DNA of 64,000 nt, from positions 31,838,811-31,902,810 of the forward strand of contig NC_045128.1 in the NCBI RefSeq assembly GCF_007655135.1. The letters run 5' to 3'. The position numbers were made by a program, and so were the translations under genes. Origin of the DNA: Punica granatum. Taxonomy: Eukaryota; Streptophyta; Magnoliopsida; Myrtales; Lythraceae. Below the pieces are notes generated by a model. It was not told the origin of the DNA. It saw only the letters and a program-made list of their open reading frames with translations, and ran no database searches. The first letter of the stretch is position 1, and the number at the start of each line of letters is the position of its first letter. Positions 36,398 through 49,400 of the stretch are shown piece after piece.

Positions 36398-37361
36398 ACT
36401 TGATTTACAAGGCATCAATCTAAGTCATGATCAGGGCAGATTGATAACGTTAGTAATTCAACAGAATACCTGTCGAAACGGGTAAAATTGAAGAGTTTTG
36501 TACGAAAAGTATGGTCCATTTCGAGCCTCTATATTGATAATTGAAGTAAAGGATATCAATACAATGGATAACACCTAGTCTCACGAAAATGGATCAGGAG
36601 ATTATTTTTGTAACACCCTGAATCTCGTATCAATAAAGTAAAGAATGATTGATACACTTGATAATCTTACAAACAAGCCCGAAATATTAATTATGCCAGT
36701 TAACAAACGCAATGCGGCCTACTATAAAAATTTTAAGGAAAAAAAGAAGGATAATATGGAGAATGATTTACCCTATTAGAGCTACGTCCGACTCATATCA
36801 TGCATATGTATACATTTAGTTGAGTCTTACAAGTATTAGATTTTGACTCTGAATATATACTTCTCAATGGCAGGCATCTAATCTATAATATCTACATATA
36901 TACACATATTAATGTATATGATCATTTGAGGACACATTGACGATATCTCTATGTATATACTATAAACGAATGATGTCAAATTAAAACGAAAGCGACATCA
37001 AACTGATCAATTGCTATAAAAAGGCTTTCAACTCAGCATAGTACTTAATTAATAGACGTAATTAATCAAATAAATTGAACTATATGTAAATATATTCTTT
37101 CTTATTATTAGCTTATTCTAGAGATATTCTTATATTACTTCTCTCATCATCTCTGACTCATCTAAACGTTCTTATTCCTATATGCCCTTATTTAATTTGC
37201 TTTCACTCATTTCTTTCGTTGATTGAAATTGGCATATTTAGCTCATCATCATCGTCCTCGTCGTCGATGATCAGCTCTATATATTGACCTTCCCCAAAGT
37301 TAATTGATCGAACCCTCTGAAAGGAAATGATCCATTGATGCCCTCAAACCCTATACACCCC

Positions 37362-37369
37362 CTATAAAA
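37362..37369 (+). promoter_or_regulatory. TATA box of the bHLH gene
   Basis: CTATAAAA about 350 bp before the ATG at 37719, implying a leader of about 320 bp; part of this may be a 5' UTR intron, since 'aaaggtaggtaag' at about 37497 looks like a donor. Confidence 0.5.
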
Positions 37370-37718
37370 CAGATCCCGGCTCTTCTGCTGATCGATATCT
37401 CATGTCAGAACCTTTGAGCAGCGAATTCGTTTGTCAGCCAAAGAGTTTGAGCCCGGTGAGGTGACTATAAGCTATATATGCACAAGATCCAGATCAAAGG
37501 TAGGTAAGCACTTCATTCCCATCCATCCACGAGCTTTGATATATATCTATGCTTGCCTTTATTTGATCCATCGCATGATTCCATTGCATTACACCAGGTT
37601 GTTTCCGAACTTAATACGAGAGACTCCTGAACTGAGGATGTGCTTTAGGTCCGCCGTCCAGCAAGATCGATCAAACTAATTAGCCAAGAATTCCAGCTGC
37701 ATTAATATCGGGATAATA

Positions 37719-40015
37719 ATGAGGAACTCGTTTCTTCCACCACTATCCCCTCAGGCTCTCAGCTTCGGTGAGTTATTGATCACCACTACCACAACTTATG
37801 ACCAGCTTTCCCGATATCTCATTTCTCCCGGAAATCTCAATCCAGCTTGTATGATCAGTTTTTTATTTGATCTAACATGTGTGTACGTTTGTGAGTTCTA
37901 TAGGGAATAACGAGTTCCGAATGCCAAGTATGGACATCTCTTCAATAGTGGACAACAAAATGTATGTGCACCAGCTTCTTCTTCTTCTTCTTCTTCTTCT
38001 TCTTCTTCTTCTTCTATAGCTAGCTCTAGCTAATTCTCGATTACGCCACAGTTATTCGTTAACTGACTAATATATTGTTTCATTTTTGCTAAAAAATGAT
38101 GTTGATTATTATTTTGTTCAATTACTTTTTATTGATTTATTTATTTTGGAGGAGCAGAAATGGCCATTCGGACAGCCTCTGGAGCCTGCCCAGATTATTC
38201 AACGATGAGGAGATGAAAGGGGCAAACTTTGGTATTAATTATTTTCAGCCCATCGTGATCAGTCCCCCAACAGGTAATTTCTTTCCTTTAAATTCCTTTT
38301 GTTTTATTCCATCAACAAGTCAACAACTCCTTTACTACTTGAACAACGACCTTCATTATGAGTGTGCATACATATAATTCACATATACATTTTCATGACG
38401 GAGCTATTTTTACATAAAAAAAAAATCGATCTATACAATACGCTATAGCAATGTTGTGAATATATTAAATACTAGTGAGCTATATGGTTGGACCGCGGAC
38501 GAAGATAGAAGAATATGTAAACTTCGGTTACAGTAGTTGTAAGCAAGCGAGCATTGCGTAATTCATTCACACATAATCGACAGGTTATAGAAACATATCA
38601 TGTGACGGCGTCATTGGTTTCGAGCAGCAACAAGGGCAGAGCAAGAAGCATTTTCTTGGAACACCTCAAACGGTAACACACATGTTCATTCGTTCTCTCT
38701 TTTAACTGGAATTCAGTTGAGACAATAATAAACACCTCAAAAGTTTTATCTTTTTATCATTTTATATTTTATCTATCCTCCTTTCGGAATTTTTTTTCCA
38801 CCTTTTCTTTTAAAATTAAACGGGCCAAGGCGCAATTGCATCATGGCCCACTGACTCAAGTATTGTATTGCATTTTCAGGCCCATATAAATGAGAGGAAG
38901 TGCCCGTTAGAAGCAAAAGAACACAAATCAGCCACAGCAGAAGAGAACAAAGCGCCGAGTGAGTGGAAGAACAATAAGAGGAAAAGGAGCTCATGTTCTT
39001 CGCGACAATTTCATCCTCAAGCCAAGAGGATTTCAATGGACCTCCGCGAGAACACTGTACGTCGAGATTTTTGTTTAAATTACCAGATTGGAGCTGTACC
39101 TAGTAAATCTAGATTCAACAAGATACTTCACATCTAAAGTGTATATATAATCACATGAGATGGATCCTGAATATCGTGGATGAGACCTATGAGATATCGA
39201 GATATTTTGGGCCTGATGAGACCTTGCTCTCCCAAATTTACGATCCAAGGCAGTTTGCCCGCATGACCAAACCGATCACGTTATATTAGATTACATTGGT
39301 CCTGTATGTATAGATTGAATTCCAGGGAGTGACGCAGGACTTTGATTTTACTTAACCTCGACATGGTTGATGGGTTAGTTGCAGGAAACAGTGCGGAGGA
39401 GCCAGAAGATAGGAGACAAGATCACAGCTCTACAAAAGTTGGTCTCTCCATATGGCAAGGTAAAATGGTAAAAAAAAAAAAATAATAATGAAGCAAAATC
39501 CAATATAATTTAGAATTTTTTTTTTTAATAAATAATTTGAAGGGGTTTTTCTACTATATTGATTTGTATGTAGACTGACACTGCATCAGTCCTCCAAGAA
39601 GCCTCTCTGTATATCAAGCTGCTCCAGGGGCAAATTCAGGTATTTAACATTTTAATAATAAACCAATAAAAACAAAAAAGAACCCTCCTCACTAATCCTT
39701 CCATTTCTAATTTCCGTTGCCAATTTTCAATGCAGCATCTATTTCAGATGCTGAGCAGCTCATACAGCAGTATCAGCCCACTTCAGCTACAGGTAAATTC
39801 TTTTTTCAAAATGGAAATTTTGGAAATTGCTTTATTGAAAACCAACTTAATTAGAAATTATTTTTTTTCTTAATTAATTTCATTGACAGGAAAACGGGAA
39901 GAAGCAGATTGACCTTAGAAGCAGAGGGCTTTGCTTGGTTCCTGTGTCATCTATCCAAGGAGTGACCAAGGAAACCAAAGTTGATAATCACTCCATTCAT
40001 CACTATTCTCACTAA
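37719..40015 (+). CDS. Atypical bHLH transcription factor (bHLH113/114-like group)
   Basis: Nine exons: 37719-37767, 37904-37961, 38158-38273, 38584-38672, 38880-39056, 39385-39459, 39574-39639, 39736-39792 and 39890-40015, coding for 270 residues. The domain spans exons 6-7: VRRSQKIGDKITALQKLVSP, then YGKTDTASVLQEASLYIKLL. The 'KITALQxLVSPxGKTDTAS' wording is diagnostic of the plant subfamily that includes bHLH68, 112, 113, 114 and 123. The basic region lacks the usual His-Glu-Arg trio for E-box reading, as in relatives, so DNA binding is altered or indirect. A KRKR stretch upstream may be a nuclear localisation signal. The TTC repeat in intron 2 is about 41 bp. The domain exons are very secure; the start is the first ATG in frame after the TATA box. 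Confidence 0.88.
37975..38015 (+). repeat. (CTT)n microsatellite in intron 2 of the bHLH gene
   Basis: About 13 CTT units, uninterrupted, within the intron 37962-38157. Confidence 0.85.
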
Positions 40016-40563
40016 GCAGAAATTACCAGATAGGAGTATTTACTGGGAATTAGAAGAGCAGCTAAGAAATTAGAAGAGATTAGTCAATCGTGATATTCCC
40101 AAGCTTAGCATCCTGATGTATGATTAGAATAACCCAACATGAGTAACTTTTCCACATAATCCAGTTTGAAATCATTGGGAATACACGTACTGCTATCTCC
40201 TATTTCATCCCGTTTCAGCCTGTCTGTGTAAAGATTGTCATATTTCTTCACGCATACTTTGTGCACAAAGTAAGAGCGAGAGATTCAACTGATAAAATTC
40301 CCACCACCACAAACAATCGTCGAGGTAATACCATTACATGGCAATGAAAATATACCCGGAACATCCCATGTAGAGCAAATCACTTGTCCCGGAGTATTCT
40401 GGATGGAAGATAGAGACTTTATAGGCAGTAGATAGGGGACAAGCCAATACATCATACAAATGCAAAGTTCCATATCCCGGAAAGCTATGTCATATCGTAG
40501 CAGTATAGGACCGGAATACCACGGCAAACACTTAATAGCATAAGTGATAGAGAAATGTACATT
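40016..40563. other. Convergent 3' region between the bHLH and ADF genes
   Basis: About 550 bp between the two stop codons, expected to hold both 3' UTRs. No other feature seen. Confidence 0.5.
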
Positions 40564-41957
40564 CTAAGTGGAGCGGCTCCTTATAACGTCTAATCCCATC
40601 TCAGTAGGATCAGTTGCTTGCAACTCCACCTGAATACCATCCAACTCCCGCTTGAACCTGTCCTTGGAGCTTGCATAAATCATCTTGCTTCTCACCTTTG
40701 CAGTGTCAGGAGACCTTTGCGCAAAAAATTTAAGACTGAATGAGGAAAAAGAATTACAAGGAGTGCTAATAAATATGCCAGAGATAGTATCGTATTACCA
40801 AGCAATGAAAATGATCCTGCTCTTCTGGCAATTCTCCTCTGTCACGAAATCAAAGTCATAGACAGCATATCGGCACTCATCAGCAGGGAGGCTTGCAGCG
40901 AAGTCCTCGTAACTATTGGTGGGCTCCCCAACCTTTTCAACCACAACTTGCTTCTGCTTCTCCTCAATCTTAAAGACAATGAAGCGGTAAGTCCTCTTGG
41001 CCTTCAGCTCAAGGAACTTGAGCTTGCAGTCGTCGTGCACTGCCATACCCGAAGCCGCATTCGCCTACAACATTGCAAGGATTATCAAGCCACCTAACCT
41101 TAAGACATTAGGAACTATAGAAACACCACTAGCTAACTGCATCAGTGAATCAAAAGTTTCCCGAGATCGTTGCCCTCCAGGGCCTTAAGTTGGCTGAAGC
41201 AGAACATTTTCAATGATTTATTAACTCAAGCACGGGACAATAGCTCGGAGAAAAAGAGTTTCCTTGATAAATGGAAAATCCATTTCTTTAATCACAGAAA
41301 CGAGGATGCGCTTCCTAGTTGCATCCCATTGCAAGGCTTTAAGCTCGGGAAGTGAAGACTGCTCGAAAGGGTCATATGCTGCACCGAAGATTCAACTCCG
41401 GTAATGCAAATAAACTGAAATGTCCATGAGATCCATTCGATAGATTTGACCATGGAATCAAAATCTTCATTTTTTACTCTAAAAAGTAAGAAGAACCCAA
41501 TAAAGTTGCTGCACCGCTCATAGCGTTATATAGTATACGAGAACGAGACTAGCAACCGAAAAAATATAGCAGTATCGCGTTTCGCAGACGCCACATGCTG
41601 CACGGACAGAAACCTCATCTTATACATTTACGATCAACAGCCCACATCGGAAGAAATTGAAGTCGAATAAATCAACTGACAAACAATCGGATGCATCCAT
41701 CGATTGAGTAGACTAGTCAAAAACTAGAAAATCCAATCGGAAACCAAATCCACCAGGGATTCCACGATACCTAACCAAAATCCGCCGGATAAATCTCATC
41801 GATCCGACACGAACAGACAGTACGCCACATGAACAACAAGCCGACAGAAGCAAAAACCGAATCAGAAGCAAATCGGAGAAAACCCTAAAGGTGACGGAAC
41901 GGGAACAGGGGAGTGAGGTAGCCGACGGAGCAGTGAGCCGATTGAAGCGCTTACCAT
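40564..41957 (-). CDS. ADF: Actin-depolymerizing factor (ADF/cofilin)
   Basis: Three coding exons: 41957-41955 (the ATG alone), 41064-40799 and 40714-40564, giving 139 residues, the standard plant ADF length. The protein starts [20 protein letters not shown], with Ser6 matching the regulatory phosphorylation site of plant ADFs. It contains [19 protein letters not shown] and the actin-binding helix region [20 protein letters not shown] of the ADF-homology domain. ADF severs and depolymerises actin filaments in the cytoplasm and controls cytoskeletal turnover. The first exon contributing only the start codon, followed by a large intron (890 bp), is the conserved gene plan in plant ADF genes; that intron often boosts expression. 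Subclass is not assigned. Confidence 0.97.
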
Positions 41958-43429
41958 TTTGCCTGAGAAAGTATAGATGGAAAGGGAAGCGAGAAAAGGG
42001 GGGGCAGAGAAAATCTAGGGCTCGTCCGGTGAGGAAGCGGATGCTATAAATTATCAGACGACGATTTTACTATTTCTGATGGCTGATTTCATCTCGTACT
42101 CACAAATTATATATAAATTTTTCTTTTATCTTTCTTCATACCCCTTTTTTCTTACCTTGGATTTTTCTTTCCTTTTATTCAAAAAAATATAAATTATTGA
42201 TTTGGTACAATGACACGAATTGTATATTCGGAACGCAATTTTCGAATTCGATTATTATGAGTGAAATTTTCATATCCATTTACGTAACTTTATTATTATC
42301 TACCTTATAATGAAACTGTGATATTATTAAAAATGTATGTGTCATTTGAATCGTGATGCGATTGCCGAACCAATCGCCAATCAGGGGAAAAAAATGATTA
42401 TTCACACAATCTTCCCTTCTTTTTCTCCTTGCTTTATTTCGTGGACGGTTCGGTCGGAGCTTATTCATGGGGCACCGCCGTGCCTCGTTGTACGTTCAGC
42501 GGTGACTTTTCCTGTCGTGACGACCATGAGGATAAGCCTATGACACCGAGCCACGTGTATACTGTGTCAGTGCTTACGCCACGTCATGGCCTGTAGAGGT
42601 GGTCCACTTCCCCCATATGCGTCAGTTTAACGCAAAGGTAAAGCGCAACGTTTCATATTCCGGCCCAGCCCGCGAACCCTGCTGCTTACGAATTGGTTCT
42701 TTAGAACCACGTTATCGTTCTCGTACGTACCACGTTATCGAATTAAACTCATCGATACTGCTATGTTGTCGATCCACATGCAAGGCGAAATCGACTGTAG
42801 AAACAAGACAGCGATTCGTCTAACAGGCGCATAATGCGCGTTTATCTTGGAGCATTCGCTTCAGACTCGTATTTTCCTATTAGCTGCTTCAGTTTGCACC
42901 GGTTATACTTATTGCATTCGATTAAATACGAGCGAAGCCCCAATACACCAAAATGCACAAAGTAAATCCCCGGGCACCATAAAGGGCTAAGCGAAAAATG
43001 ATTATGATCGCCCCAATCCAATAAGACTTGTGATCATTACCGGATCAAATATACACATATAAATATAGATGGAAAGAAAAAAATATATATACTTCTTTCA
43101 AAAGACAACTCAATCATTTCCTTATACTCATTTCTCCTTGTATCACTATCATCGTCATCGTCATCAACAATAACAAGATCTGTTCGCAAAAATTAATGAA
43201 CGTCTGTGCCAACAGTACTATCGTATATAATCGCTAAAATGAATCCACCGACCTATCTGCTCGATCTTTCTACAACTGTACAGTGATTTCCTACTTGCCT
43301 ACCTCGTCGAAAGTAGTATCGATCTTTTGACGGTGGATCTTTCCAGAAGTTTGCTTGCCTGCGGCGTCAGTTCAGTGTTGTAGGACATAGTATGTAACCT
43401 TATCTCCAATGATGAGAGCAAATTCAACC
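41958..43429. other. ADF promoter and 3' flank of the ZFC3H1-like gene
   Basis: No gene supported. A G-box CACGTG is at 42552-42557 and an ACGTCA-type core (ccacgtcatgg) at about 42580-42590, both upstream of the minus-strand ADF gene by about 600 bp. The part next to 43429 should hold the 3' UTR of the zinc-finger gene. Confidence 0.45.
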
Positions 43430-46400
43430 TCAAGTTTGATCGAGATCGATGCCCTTCTCTTTGGCTGCTTCAAGAACGGGATGTCCATCCCCTGTAGATC
43501 TTGCGGAGAGGTAATACGACTTCCACAGCTTAATTGAGAAAGGATATACAGAGAGAGCCTTCTTATAGAACCCCTTTGAGATGGCACCAAAGCCAGTAAT
43601 ACTTCCCAGAAGATTGGCCGCTTCGACCCAGACAAACTCAGGAGCTATGGGGACTGCATGAGAGAGGGTGCTGACTAGTACTGAACCTGCCCAGAAAGAA
43701 ATACTAGTAGAAGCAGCAACCCCAGATGCCTCAAACTCGTAGTCCCCTCCGATGATCTGTTTGCATAGAGAAATCGCCAGCTGATAATTGGATGGTGAAA
43801 TCTCCAATAGTGCCTCCACAAAGTCAACTAAATCGCTCTCCTTCCCAAACTTCTGGGGCAGAAGGCTGGATCCAAACAACGAATCAAGAACTGAATTCAC
43901 CAGAAAGAAATTAGTCGACACGGGACATAAGATATTCCTCATCAGTTGCTGCACCCTAGGCTTGTTGACATCCTCTATGAACTTTCTCGATAATGGTTCC
44001 TTCACATGGGAGGCCCTAGAATCATTAAGGTAGCCATTGAGGAGACGGACAATCCCACAGATATGAGAACAATCCTTCCTCAGTGATGCGTCCGTTAACA
44101 TAAAAACAGCATGCTCTTTCAAACAGCGACCATAGTTCCTGTGATTTGCAGCCTTCAGGGCTCGATTTATTGCTTCATAAGCCTCTTGGTGTTGGTTCTG
44201 TAGCAATTTGTGCAGAGAAAGGTTGAGAAAGCCGTATACTTCATCTAGCTGATAGGAATCAGCTGCTGAAACACCAAAATTGGAATCTGAAGGTGGGTTA
44301 ACAAAACTATCACATGAATTAGGGACATCAATCTGATCCACATCAGGTTCAGGACACCTAAGTTTCCAAACAGCTGAGAACCATCGGTCCATGAGTTCCT
44401 TTGCAAAATCTGCTTTTCCACTTTCAAGAGCATATTCGGCATACTGATTCCATATACACTGAAACCCATCAACTCCTCTTGGCCACTTACTGAGGGCGTT
44501 TTCGAAACCATGGAAACTCAAACCCTCAAAATCATAGTTCTCTACTCGTGCTGACATCAGAGCAAGATCTAAGCAGGTCGGGTACATATTAGCATATCTA
44601 TCAAGCAGTTCCCGACTACTTTCTAGGCCATCCAGGGCTGCTTTGCATCTAATATGGCTCAAAGCAAAATCCTGAGCTAATTTGACGTGCTTATTCGGTT
44701 CATTACTGATGCATGATTCGAAGTTGCTTACTGCAAACTCCATCAGCTCAGTTACTTTTCCCCTCATCTCATCAGTTAAATGAGCAGGAGGCCATTCAAT
44801 CGAGAGGACATCTTTGTCGCACTCAAACCGCTGCACTATAGCATCAGGAAGTTTCCTGTAAATAACTAAGTACACACAACACATCCAGAAGATACACTTG
44901 TCAGATATTGTTAAGCATGATGAGAGGATATTAGAAAGCAATGTATTAAACCGCTCATTAGACTTTTCCACCAGGGGGAGGAGATCGTAGATTATCTGGA
45001 TTGCCGTGTTCGTGTATCCAGACATGCAGTAACAATCAATCATTTGCAAGAACAGGTCCAAGATGCATGAACTAGCGCAAATCATCTGCCCATCAGAAGC
45101 AGAGGAATGGTTATGAAGTGCCGATAGGGCTTCCTCATATGCAGCAAAACGGTCATTGAGCTTTGTTCGACTATTGATGAACACGAGCCAGAGTTCATAA
45201 GATCCTTGATTCTGTTTGACCTGAAAAAATCAAACAGTGCGGCAAGGAAGATATAAGACGACTTGAGGATCAGGAATTCTTTAAAGCTCTCCAACTCACA
45301 ATAATTGACAAACTCAGAAAGATGAGAAGGGAAGGTGCTTTCTCTTTTCTTAGTGTCCTACTCTGCTGTTGGAAATATAATCACGAATTCTTTTGAAGCA
45401 AAATACAGGTTCAAAGAAAAGTTACCTATATTGGGATATTCAAAAATGGTGGTTCAAAATAGAAATTTCTAGTAGATGCAATGTTTTGGACGTGATTCTC
45501 CTTCAATAGTGCAAATCAACTTTCACATACAATAGACGGAGATACCTCTTACTGCAGCTCAGTAGATACTCCAGAAAACGGTATAGACGAAAACCAAATC
45601 TTAATGGACTAAAGCACCGACTCAAAGCACACTAAATTATGAGAAAATCAATCAGATCGGAAAAGATCATTACATGCTGCAATACGATCCAATGACATCT
45701 GGTAGTGGAGGTAAAGGGCCAAACAAGAAGAAAAAAATATGTTGTTCTCCAATTTATTAAGGAGGAAATGCATAAGCCATACCGCAAATGAATACATGTC
45801 ATCCTTCCCAGCTGGCTTTATCTTGCTACAGTAAAAGACCAGATATGCAATCCAGAGAAGTACAGAAGTCGGGCTGGCCTCAAGAGCCCGTGAAAGCACA
45901 GCAAGAGCCTGTTGAAGTCCATAATTTGCAGGAGAAAAGAAGAATAATAAAGGTGATACATTTATACTATGTGAATATCATGGGGTGTATGACATACCAC
46001 AATTACATATTAAGCAGCAAAGCTCTACCTTTTTCTTTCCCTCAACTTTGTCAGTCTCCTGGTTGAAAAGTAGAACAGCGGTTTCCAATGATTGGTCATT
46101 GTCAACTGAAGCTTGGTTCAGCTCGTTCTAAGAATATGACACGAGAGAAAAGAGAAATGAGATGCACCCTAAACAATTTGATATGGTCACCAACAATGTG
46201 TAAAATCATGTAATCTTAGTCCTACGGAATGTTTTTGTTTATCAAATGATAAATGAGAAAATTGATGAGGGAGAAGCAGGTCATAGCCATAAATGAAAGA
46301 ACTTAATCACTGTAAGAAAAGATTCTGTAAAGCAATCCTTTTGATCCCAATATAGATATTAACCTGAGTTATTTATTAGATCACTTGGCCAAGTCTATCG

Positions 46401-49400
46401 CACTTAAAACATGCAATCCTACATTTCGCAAGAGAAGACGAAAGACACATCATTGTTTAATAGGTAAAAACAGAATCCATGAAAAAAAAAAACCATCACA
46501 GTAGTTGGATAATATCTTAAACACGTCTCAGGGAAACAAGGAAGACACTGTATACTATATCAATAAAAATACCAAGAGGAATTGGACAAACCACTCCACA
46601 ATTTCTATGCCGGAAGTAGGATGACTGACTGCTCCAGCATCCAAAGACCTCAATGCGGCCATCATTATTTTGTAGGACAGAGTCATCTGCATTAAGTACT
46701 TGTTTAAAGAAATCAGATATGGCTAACGTGGTACTAAAACAATTCTGCCAGGCTTGACCAACTCTCCGTGCAACAACCGAATCATATGAGTGTAGATCAG
46801 CTTTCAGAATATCTAATGCGACTAGATATTTTGGAGCTTGAGACTTTAAATGATTTGTTAAGGCACTACAGTGTTGTCCATTTGATGTTGGTTCTACCTG
46901 CTGGTCTGCAATTGAAAAACAAAAAAGGTAATTTGAATGATCACACGCCCAGAACATCAATAGAAGAGACAATATCCAGAATGCATCTCCATACCATTTC
47001 CATTGGATTCATCATGCACATTCCGAGACATTTTTCCAACGGAGTAGTCCTTAACATGTTGCCATGTACATTCTTCATCATTGCATCTTCCTCGCAGCTC
47101 AAACATGCAAAGAGGCCAAAATGGGTCCACAGCTAAATCACAGGAGTAAGAACTAGCTTCTCTTTCACACATATCCGTCGCATCCTTACTTGGTGAGTTC
47201 GATGTGTGAGTTATCCACTCGATTGGACCAATATCTACGGAATCAGCCCCGTTGGTGTTCACATCAGATTCATCATTTTGCCGATGGGATTCAATTCTCA
47301 GCGGAGTCACAATCTTCACATGATGAAATGCACTCCTCAAACTAAAAGTTGACAAAGAAATTGCAGATGCCACGTATTGACCTTCTCTCAATGTACATCT
47401 AATGTCTTGACCATCATGCGAAGCACTTTGATCCAGAGAAGTTTTTTCCACCTCCACAGCAAGAGCATCATCGAAACCTCCCTCATCATTGCCTAAATTC
47501 GAAAATGGTGTCAAAAAAAGGAAGGACTAATACATATAATCAAAGAATATTGGCCCACTTGTTTATTAATTAAGTTCCTCCTATAATATGGAATTTGGCA
47601 TAGAAACAATGGCAGGAAACACGCTTTAAAGAATTTAATAGCATATCTTGTATATAGTTATAATTTTCACCGTCAAATGGAAGACGATTGGGCAGGCTTT
47701 GATCAGGCATCTGTTTCCAATATCGAAAAAGTAGGGATAAACAAGTTTCCAGCAAGATACTAACCATCAAAATCTGAATGTTGAATTCTGTCCACTTCAG
47801 ACAACGGTCCACTCCTTTTAGTCCCATCAAATTTTACATTTCCAACGTCACTTTGAGATACCTTTTCATACACTGGCCTCATATTGAAATCAGACCCTCT
47901 AGAATTCCGTGCTCTCGCTCCCAATCTTGCAAATAATTCAGATCTCAAAGTTGCTTCAAGTTGCAGGGACTCCTGAGGATTGTTGTTGGACATTTTCCTG
48001 CCAGACTCACAGAGAATACCTGTTTGCCTTTCTGCAGATTTTCCTCTGCCCATACGGTACCTGTGTTTGGGTTGTCTACTGTCAAATGGAAAATTTTCCT
48101 CGTTCTCATCCGCTGATATAATTTGCTCATTTGAAGGAGAACTTTCTCCAGGAATACGATTATTGTCCCTATGTGGCAATGGCTCTGATGTACTACCGTC
48201 AGGTTCACTGCATGGTTCGGAACCCATATTCTGTCCATTCATAGGCTGATAAGAGTCCATAAGGCCATTAGCGCACTGCCTATTTGATGCATAAGCTGGT
48301 TGATTCAACTGATCATCCTCAAACTGCATTTGATGGCTAATTGATGGTATCAAATCCACATTTTCAGACATATCATTTGAGGATTTCATCTGAATTCCAA
48401 AATAATCATGCCCGCCAGAATAACCAAGCAAGCCAGAATCATCCATGATACAAGACCGTAAACGGGATGAGTAAAGCTCTCTTTGCTGATATAGCTGAGC
48501 ACACCTAGCGTTCGCCCCAAGTAAAGCCCTCTGAGCCTTGCGATAAGCTTTAAGAGCATTTCTTTCTTCAAGTTCACACATCCTTCTATGTTCTTGTGCA
48601 TCTGCAAGCTGTTTATCGAGTGATTCTTCAATTTCAATCAGGGAATGAATGTCCCTGTTGCCCTGTTTTGAGGCATTTGCATTATCCAAACTGCTCCAGA
48701 GGCTTGCTGTGAGCGGATTTCCCTGCAATGAAATCAGAGAGGAACCAGAAGTCACACCAAAGAAAGATGGCTTCATTACAGCATTTGATTCAGAATAACA
48801 ACCTGTAATTGCATTGTGCACTGTGAACTTACAGCATTCTTAGTAAAAACATTAGGAGCCATTGTATCTGCTGGTATAATTCGGTTTGAAACAGGAGCAG
48901 GATCCGCCATTCTGCCTGGGTGGTCAAGCTGACCAGCACCTCCATTCTTAGTGCCTAAAGAAGAATGAACCAAAGATTGTCAGGTAAGTCAATGGCAAAA
49001 AATAATTGGTAGATTGTTAAAGTATTACCATCTTGCTTGCTTTCATCTGGACCTCGTGATGCTACTACCACCCTCTCAGAGTCTTGTCTTTTCGACCTGA
49101 CAGTGCTTGATTCTGTCATACCAGCAGAGGGTGCTTTCTGCTTCTGGACACGGTCAACCCTGCCAGCCTTGCTCCTTTCCAACATTGACGCCTTAGGTGG
49201 TGACACAGATCTTGCAACAGGTCTCTCCACACTTTGCCGAGCATAAGACGATGGGCCTACTTTTAGCCTTTTGCTTGGAGGCACCTTTGCTCCTATCTCT
49301 GCAACATCAGCAGACTTGAGTTTCCTAACTGAATCTTTACTTGAGTTTAAAGCTTCAGATTCCTGCCTAGCACCGGAAGTTGGTTGCCTGTTCAGCTGAG

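Larger units (their letters stand above)
35770..37361. other. Upstream region of the bHLH gene
   Basis: No gene supported. At 36610 the sequence tgtaacaccctgaatctcg resembles the start of a plant gypsy-type LTR, but no partner or internal region is seen. The (AT)15 and (GC)6 tracts are listed separately. Confidence 0.35.

Noticed and set aside
36610..36640. 'tgtaacaccctga' as a gypsy LTR start
   Set aside because: Only one short match; no second LTR, primer-binding site or internal coding region is present.
45648..45782. Continuation of the ZFC3H1 exon past 45783 (VWLMHFLLNK...)
   Set aside because: The frame stops soon after, while splicing at 45783 to 45220 restores the expected NQGSYELWLVFINSR sequence.
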